DNA of 64,000 nt, taken from positions 62,001 to 126,000 of the forward strand of contig OZ244812.1 of NCBI GenBank assembly GCA_965220205.1. Direction: 5' to 3'. This stretch comes from G965220205 sp965220205 (GTDB lineage: Bacteria; Chloroflexota; Dehalococcoidia; Lucifugimonadales; Australimonadaceae). Shown here one piece after another: positions 58,908 to 64,000 of this stretch (the first letter of the stretch is position 1; each line of letters opens with the position of its first letter). The notes under the pieces were generated by a model. That model was not told the DNA's origin, made no database searches, and worked only from the letters and a program-made list of their open reading frames with translations. A program made the position numbers and the translations under genes.

Positions 58908-59321
58908 ATGGGAGTCGCTCTATCCCCCAACGCCCAGGCTTTCCTGCACGAGCAGGTCTACGCCCACATCTCCACGCTGATGCGCGACGGGTCGCCGCAC
59001 TCGACGATCGTGTGGGTGGACACGGATGGCGAGAACGTCCTCGTCAACAGCTCGATCAACCGCGTGAAGCTGAAGAACATGCAGCGGGACGGTCGCGTGT
59101 CGATGTCCATCGCTGCTCCCGACAACGCGTACCGATGCCTGTACGTGCGTGGCCGCGTCACGAGCATCGCTGAGGACGCCGACCTCGCGTTCATCGACAG
59201 CCTCGCGCGGAAGTACCGGGGCGAGGACCAGTACCCCCGCGACCGCCTCGTTGGCGAGACGCGGATGAAGGTGGTGATCGAGCCCACGCGCGTGATTGAG
59301 CGGGGGTTGGATAGGGCCTGA
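58908..59321 (+). CDS. PNPOx-like flavin/F420-binding protein
   Basis: 137 residues. Split-barrel fold signs: AFLHEQVYAHISTLMRDGSP, HSTIVWVDTDGENVLVNSS, RVKLKNMQRDGRVSMSI, YLYVRGRV-like (CLYVRGRVTSI) and DRLVGETRMKVVIEPTRV. Similar to TIGR03618-type F420-dependent or FMN-dependent enzymes. Coenzyme and substrate are not readable. ATG 58908; the longer open frame overlaps the previous gene out of homology. Confidence 0.82.
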   Translation: MGVALSPNAQAFLHEQVYAHISTLMRDGSPHSTIVWVDTDGENVLVNSSINRVKLKNMQRDGRVSMSIAAPDNAYRCLYVRGRVTSIAEDADLAFIDSLARKYRGEDQYPRDRLVGETRMKVVIEPTRVIERGLDRA

Positions 59322-59352
59322 GCGGGACCGGGTGCGAGGAAGGGGGCGGAAC

Positions 59353-60432
59353 GTGACAACGGCGCCAGTCATCGACAGCGACGCGCATGTGGATGAAACG
59401 GAGGCAACCTGGGAGTTCATCCCGGCCGAGTCGGCCGCGTTCAAGCCGGTTCTCGACCTGACGCCGAACGCCGACCCGACGCAGCCGCCAACGCCATCGT
59501 GGCTCATCGACGGCGTGAAGAAGCGCCGGCCGGTGCGGGACGACGCCATGGCCCGGTCGACCGTCGAGACGCGGGAGCTTCTGGACGTCGAGGCGCGCCT
59601 GCGGCGCATGGATGAGCTCGGCATCGACGTGCAGGTGGTCTACCCGACGCTGTTCATCACAGAGGCGGCGGCGCGGCCCGAGGCCGACCTTGGCGTGACG
59701 CAGAGCTACAACCGCTGGATCGCCGACCGCTGCGCACAGGCCAAGGGGCGGCTGCGCTGGATATGCGTGCCTCCCATGCTGAGCATCGAGCAGGCCGTGC
59801 GGGAGCTGCGCTTCGCCAAGGACCACGGGGCGTGCGGCATCTTCAAGAAGGGCGACCTCGAAGCGGGCAGGTGGCCCTCCGACCCGTACTTCTTCCCGCT
59901 GTATGAAGAGGCGGAGCGGCTCGACATGCCGGTCTGCTTCCACACGTCGACGGCCGCCGCGGAATCGGGCCCCACGGCGAACCGCGGGACGTTGTTCATC
60001 CGCAGGAAGGCGCCTGCGATCAACGGCATCGTGTCGCTGCTCACCGACAGCATCCCAGGCATGTTCCCGAAGCTGCGTTTTGGCTGCATCGAGGCCGGCT
60101 CGTCCTGGATTCCCATGATCGACCACTCGCTGCGGCACGACCTGCGTCACTTCGCCGGCACGGCCCAGTCACGCGGGTACGAGGTCGCGGACGACCTGTT
60201 CAAAGCGAACCGCGTCTACGTATCGTGCCTCGTGGACGAGAACCTGCCGATGATCCTCCGGTACATCAGCGACGACAACCTGCTTATCGGCTCCGACTAC
60301 AGCCACAACGACTCGTCCCAGGCGCACGAGTTCCGCCGTCTGCTCCAAGCGCGCGCGGACTCGGGGGAGCTTGCGCAGTCCACGGTCGACAAGATACTCC
60401 ACGACAACCCGAAGGCGTTCTACGCCCTGTAG
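59353..60432 (+). CDS. Amidohydrolase family 2 (ACMSD-like) metal-dependent hydrolase
   Basis: 359 residues from GTG 59353, with AAGGGGG about 7 nt upstream. Metal motif DSDAHVDETEATWEF, MPVCFHTSTAAAESG, RFGCIEAGSSWIPMI and LLIGSDYSHNDSSQ. It is clearly paralogous to the gene at 48852 (same order, same SDAHV-ET and IGxDYxHxDxS motifs). Probably a ring-cleavage-product hydrolase or decarboxylase; it neighbours the LutABC genes downstream. Confidence 0.88.
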   Translation: MTTAPVIDSDAHVDETEATWEFIPAESAAFKPVLDLTPNADPTQPPTPSWLIDGVKKRRPVRDDAMARSTVETRELLDVEARLRRMDELGIDVQVVYPTLFITEAAARPEADLGVTQSYNRWIADRCAQAKGRLRWICVPPMLSIEQAVRELRFAKDHGACGIFKKGDLEAGRWPSDPYFFPLYEEAERLDMPVCFHTSTAAAESGPTANRGTLFIRRKAPAINGIVSLLTDSIPGMFPKLRFGCIEAGSSWIPMIDHSLRHDLRHFAGTAQSRGYEVADDLFKANRVYVSCLVDENLPMILRYISDDNLLIGSDYSHNDSSQAHEFRRLLQARADSGELAQSTVDKILHDNPKAFYAL

Positions 60433-60548
60433 GCGCCGGGGCCGCGGGGAGCCCGGTTGGACTGAGGCTTGGGCCGGAGAGACCCTGCCCGGATGGACGA
60501 GCCAAGGCTCGCTTGCGCGGGCGAGCGGGCGTCTGCTACCGTGGCGGC

Positions 60549-61325
60549 GTGGTACGGCAACCGCCCCGCCGAGGGCAACAACAGCGTCGGCAGCCCCGGA
60601 CCCGCGCCGCTCTTTGCGCCACGTGCCTGGTGGACCAGTTCTTCCCGGAAGTCGGCGAGGCAGCCGTCAAGGTGCTCCGGCGCCTTGGCGTTGATGTGTC
60701 GTTTCCCGATGAGCAGACCTGCTGTGGACAGGCCGGGTTCAACGGCGGCTTCCGCACCGAGGCGGCGGACGTCGCACGACACTTCATCGACGTCTTCGAG
60801 GACGCGCCGCAGGTCGTAGTCCCGTCCGGTTCCTGCGGGGCCATGATCAAGGTCTACTACCGTGATCTGTTCGCGGACGATCCCGAGACGCTGGAGCGGG
60901 CAAACGCCCTCGCTGCGAAGACGCACGAGCTGACCGATTACATCGTCAACGTTCTCGGTATAACGGACATCGGCTCGACCTTCTCCGGGCTCGTCACGTA
61001 CCACGACGCATGCCACCTGCTGCGGGAACTGCGCATCTCGACGGAGCCCCGCGCGCTGATTGAAGGCGTCCGCGGCGTCGAGCTCCAGGAGATGCAGAAC
61101 AGCGACGCGTGCTGCGGCTTCGGCGGCCTCTTCTCGGTCAAGTTCCCGGAGGTGTCGATGGCCATCCTGGACGAGAAGATTGCCGCGATCGAGGCGTCGG
61201 GCGCGGATACGGTCGTCGCCAACGACTGCGGGTGCCTGATGCAAATCCGGGGAGCGGCTTCGCGCCGCGGACTCCGCGCCCGGCCTATGCACATCGCCGA
61301 GCTCCTCGCGCAGGGCATCGATTGA
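60549..61325 (+). CDS. lutA: LutA-type (Fe-S)-binding CCG-domain protein
   Basis: 258 residues from GTG 60549. Two CCG (cysteine-rich) domains: CATCLVDQFFPEVG, EQTCCGQAGFNGG and PSGSCGAMIK; then YHDACHLLRELRI, NSDACCGFGGLFSVKFPEVS and ANDCGCLMQI. In Bacillus, LutABC oxidises L-lactate to pyruvate; this subunit resembles GlcF/HdrD electron carriers. The first ~18 residues are arginine/glutamine-rich and may not be native. lutB starts 22 nt downstream. Confidence 0.9.
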   Translation: MVRQPPRRGQQQRRQPRTRAALCATCLVDQFFPEVGEAAVKVLRRLGVDVSFPDEQTCCGQAGFNGGFRTEAADVARHFIDVFEDAPQVVVPSGSCGAMIKVYYRDLFADDPETLERANALAAKTHELTDYIVNVLGITDIGSTFSGLVTYHDACHLLRELRISTEPRALIEGVRGVELQEMQNSDACCGFGGLFSVKFPEVSMAILDEKIAAIEASGADTVVANDCGCLMQIRGAASRRGLRARPMHIAELLAQGID

Positions 61326-61347
61326 CCACCGCCTGAAGGGAGCCCCT

Positions 61348-62802
61348 GTGTCCGTCACAACGCCGCGCGAGTTCAAGAGGGCGTCCGCCAAGGCGGTGCG
61401 CGATCCCCAGATACAGCGCGCCCTAGGGACGCCGTTCTCGCACTTCGTCGACGGACGCGCCTCCGCGATCGAGGCCGACTACACCAACGAGAGTTGGGAG
61501 TCGATGCGTTCGCGCGCCGCAGGGATACGCGCCCACACTATCGCGCACCTCGACTACTACCTGGACATGGCGGACAAGTCGGTCCGGCGCAACGGCGGGT
61601 ACGTCCACTTCGCCGACGACGCCGCGCAGGCCAGCGCCATGGTCGTCGACATCGCGCGACGTCACGGCGTCCGCATGGCGATCAAGAGCAAGTCGATGGT
61701 CAGTGAAGAGATGGGGCTGAACCCCATCCTCGAACGCGAGGGCATCGAGACGGTCGAGACGGACCTGGGCGAGTACATCATCCAATTGGCGGGCGAGACG
61801 CCGTTCCACATCATCGCGCCGGCCGTGCACAAGTCGAAGGAGCAGGTGTCGGCGCTCTTCGAGAAGTGGCTCCAAAGCGCGCCGACGCACGACATCGAGC
61901 GGCTGTGCGGCATCGCGCGGGACGTGTTGCGCGAGAAGTTCGCGAACGCTGACATGGGCATCAGCGGGGCGAATTTCGTCGTCGCCGAGACCGGTTCTAT
62001 CGTCCTCGTCACCAACGAAGGAAACGGCCGGATGACGACGTCGGTCCCGCGGGTGCACGTCGCGATCGCCGGCATGGAGAAGGTGCTCCCCGCGATCGAG
62101 GACGTTGCGCTGTTCCTGCGGCTGCTGCCGCGGTCGGCCACGGGGCAGCGCATCACGAGCTACAACAGCTTCGTCAGCGGGCCGCGGCAACCGAGCGACG
62201 AGGACGGACCCGAAGAGTTCCACCTGATATTCGTGGACAACGGCCGCCTCAAGCTGCTCCAAGACGAAGCCTTGCGCGAGGCGCTGCACTGCATCCGGTG
62301 CGGGGCCTGTCTCAACCACTGTCCGGTGTACAGGAAGGTGGGAGGGCACGCGTACGGCTGGGTGTACTCCGGTCCCATCGGCGCGGTCATCACGCCTGTG
62401 TTGACCAACGCGAAGGAGGCGAAGGACCTGCCGTTCGCCTCGACGCTCTGCGGCGCGTGCCGCGACGTGTGTCCCGTGGCGATTGACCTGCCCCGGATGC
62501 TGCTGCACCTGCGCGCGGGCCTGGCCGAAGGGGCGCCGGGGATCGAGCGGGCCAGCTCCTGGACGGAGCGCTGGGCGGTGAAGCGCTGGCACAACGCAAT
62601 GAAGACTCGCAAGACGCTCGAACGCTCCGCGCGGTTCGCCCGGCTGCTCCAGCGGCCAATCACGAGACGCGGGAGGATTCGCAAGCTCCGGTTCGCGCCG
62701 ACCGCCTCCGGTTGGACGAAGGGGCGCGACTTCCCGGCCGTGGCCCGGCAGTCATTCGGATCGCTTTGGCGCGAGGGCCTCGGCGCCCCGGGGGCCCGCT
62801 AG
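61348..62802 (+). CDS. lutB: LutB-type iron-sulfur lactate utilisation protein
   Basis: 484 residues. An N-terminal LUD domain (about 60-290) with VKSKSMVSEEMGLN-like (IKSKSMVSEEMGLN) and GISGANFVVAETGSIVLVTN, then two [4Fe-4S] motifs CIRCGACLNHCPVY and CGACRDVCPVAIDL. Start GTG 61348 with GAAGGGAG. Its stop overlaps the lutC start (TAGTG). A lactate regulator is not seen. Confidence 0.93.
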   Translation: MSVTTPREFKRASAKAVRDPQIQRALGTPFSHFVDGRASAIEADYTNESWESMRSRAAGIRAHTIAHLDYYLDMADKSVRRNGGYVHFADDAAQASAMVVDIARRHGVRMAIKSKSMVSEEMGLNPILEREGIETVETDLGEYIIQLAGETPFHIIAPAVHKSKEQVSALFEKWLQSAPTHDIERLCGIARDVLREKFANADMGISGANFVVAETGSIVLVTNEGNGRMTTSVPRVHVAIAGMEKVLPAIEDVALFLRLLPRSATGQRITSYNSFVSGPRQPSDEDGPEEFHLIFVDNGRLKLLQDEALREALHCIRCGACLNHCPVYRKVGGHAYGWVYSGPIGAVITPVLTNAKEAKDLPFASTLCGACRDVCPVAIDLPRMLLHLRAGLAEGAPGIERASSWTERWAVKRWHNAMKTRKTLERSARFARLLQRPITRRGRIRKLRFAPTASGWTKGRDFPAVARQSFGSLWREGLGAPGAR

Positions 62803-63548
62803 TGCCGCCGGAAGAGCACCCGAACAAGGCTGCGTTCCTGGGCCGTGTCCGCGCGGCCTTGGGCAGGACCGAGCCGATCTCTCACACGCCGGACCACCCG
62901 CCGCTCAAGGCGACGCCCATCCGTCAGGAGGAGAAGGTGCGGACGGTCCGCGCGAAGAACGAGGCGAGACGTCCGCAGCTCCTGACCCGCCTGGCCGAAA
63001 CGGCGACCGCGGCCTCGTGGCACGTGCACCGCGTCAACACGCCGCAGGGCGCCGCGGCGACGGTGGCAGAGGTGGCCGCGCGGCTGCGGGCGAGAAGCGT
63101 CGTGCGGTCGGCGGAGCCGGTCTTCTCGACCGTCGACGTGGACGGCGCGCTGCGGGCAAAGAACATTCCGTCGACCGTCCTTGCGGTAGGACGCTCGCGC
63201 ACGCGGCACGACCTGAAGCGACTCGCCTTTGCCGCTGACCTCGGGGTTACGGGGGTCTCCTACGCGATCGCCGAGACGGCGAGCTGCGCGGTGACGCCAC
63301 GCAAGGGTGTGGCGCGGCTGACGTCGCTGGCGCCGCCGGCGCTCGCCCTCGTGGTCGAGGCGGAACAGGTCATCGAGTCGTTGGACGACTTCTTCGCGCT
63401 GACGCGGCTCGAGTACCAGCTGGCGCGCGGGCGCGCGCCGCGCTACTACAACTTCATCTCCGGCCCCTCGCGCACCGCCGACATCGAGCAGACGCTGACG
63501 ATTGGCGTGCACGGCCCCGGCCAAGTGCACATGATCATCGTCGGCTGA
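62802..63548 (+). CDS. lutC: LutC-type LUD-domain protein
   Basis: 248 residues from GTG 62802, overlapping the lutB stop by 1 nt. LUD domain: KAAFLGRVRAALGRTEPI, GVTGVSYAIAETASCAV, VIESLDDFFALT and the final YNFISGPSRTADIEQTLTIG, which contains the conserved SGPSRTADIE motif. Third component of the lactate-oxidising complex. Closes the lutABC operon; it converges on the ABC-F gene. Confidence 0.93.
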   Translation: MPPEEHPNKAAFLGRVRAALGRTEPISHTPDHPPLKATPIRQEEKVRTVRAKNEARRPQLLTRLAETATAASWHVHRVNTPQGAAATVAEVAARLRARSVVRSAEPVFSTVDVDGALRAKNIPSTVLAVGRSRTRHDLKRLAFAADLGVTGVSYAIAETASCAVTPRKGVARLTSLAPPALALVVEAEQVIESLDDFFALTRLEYQLARGRAPRYYNFISGPSRTADIEQTLTIGVHGPGQVHMIIVG

Positions 63549-63577
63549 TTGGCCTCGCGCGCCTGCTCCGCCTCACT

Positions 63578-64000
63578 CTACCTCTTTCGTCTGTTGGGCC
63601 GGGCCTTGACGGGGGCGGCAGGCGAGACGATGCGCGTATTCACGCAGGCGCCGTTGCGCATCTCGTAGACGTGCGTCGCGATCGTATCCAGGATCGCCGT
63701 ATCGTGCGTAGCGCAGATGATCGTGCCGTCGTAGGTATCGAGGGCGTGCACGAGGCTCGCGCGCGTCGCGCTGTCCAAGTGGTTCGTCGGCTCGTCCAGC
63801 AGCAGAACGTTGTTCGGCTGGATCAGGAACTTCGCCAGCGCCACCCTGCTGCGCTCTCCGCCGGAGAGCACCGACGCAGGCTTGAACACGTCGTCGCCGT
63901 GGAATAGGAAGTCGCCCAGCACCGTCCGTACGCGCTCCTCCGTTGCGCCATCGGCCGCTGCTTGGACCTGTTCGAGAACGGTGCGCTCCGGGTCCAGCGC
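63578..64000 (-). CDS. ABC-F family ATPase, C-terminal part
   Basis: Partial: 140 codons to the stop at 63578; the gene continues beyond the window edge. Visible are the ABC signature LSGGERSRVALA, Walker B VLLLDEPTNHLD, the switch histidine in ICATHDTAILD and a basic tail PVKARPNRRKR. LDEPTNHLD is typical of ABC-F proteins, which act on ribosomes (translation factors or antibiotic resistance) and lack membrane domains. Which subfamily cannot be told from this end. Confidence 0.9.
   Translation of the reverse strand, partial: ALDPERTVLEQVQAAADGATEERVRTVLGDFLFHGDDVFKPASVLSGGERSRVALAKFLIQPNNVLLLDEPTNHLDSATRASLVHALDTYDGTIICATHDTAILDTIATHVYEMRNGACVNTRIVSPAAPVKARPNRRKR

Overview
The window is visibly GC-rich, densely coded DNA that reads as a chromosome segment of a bacterium from the Chloroflexota, most likely a marine SAR202/Dehalococcoidia-type lineage. 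This is inferred from gene content: an UPF0182 membrane protein, a DAK2/DegV fatty-acid kinase pair, paralogous Rieske oxygenases and metal-dependent amidohydrolases, and a LutABC set, together with several -10-like boxes lying only 5-8 nt from start codons. No rRNA, tRNA or CRISPR array was recognised.

0-20 kb is mostly housekeeping: threonine aldolase, lspA-rluD, ruvC-ruvA-methyltransferase, yebC, rpsP-khpA-rimM, a Rieske oxygenase, a candidate small RNA with an intrinsic terminator, thiL-tsaE-tsaB, ndk, rsfS, mnmA, rnhB-yraN, degV(fakB)-fakA, and divergent rpmB. 20.5-31 kb is one long leftward arginine operon: argJ, argB, UPF0182, argD, argG, argH, rpe and an FKBP lipoprotein. In front of argJ lies what looks like a complete attenuator: a -35/-10 pair, a 29-codon leader ORF with three consecutive Arg codons, an intrinsic terminator and a competing pairing.

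31-46 kb is an accessory zone. A small toxin-antitoxin island (ribbon-helix-helix protein, VapBC, DUF2283) is flanked by direct repeats of the 3' end of a NurA-domain gene. Next come two tandem heme-oxygenase-fold proteins, an intact IS481-family element with 28-bp ends and a 5-bp target duplication, selB, an ornithine-cyclodeaminase-like gene and aconitase. An mrr-type nuclease gene follows, interrupted near its 3' end by an intact IS5-family element.

46-64 kb is a catabolic region: Spo0M-like protein, Rieske oxygenase, two amidohydrolases, a ThDP enzyme, Gfo/Idh dehydrogenase, alpha/beta hydrolase, FAD oxidase, methyltransferase, SDR, PNPOx-like protein, LutABC, and the end of an ABC-F ATPase. 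Its intergenic gaps are filled with several families of dispersed, hairpin-forming repeats, which also occur at 20 kb and 41 kb, and with a four-copy tandem repeat of about 95 bp.
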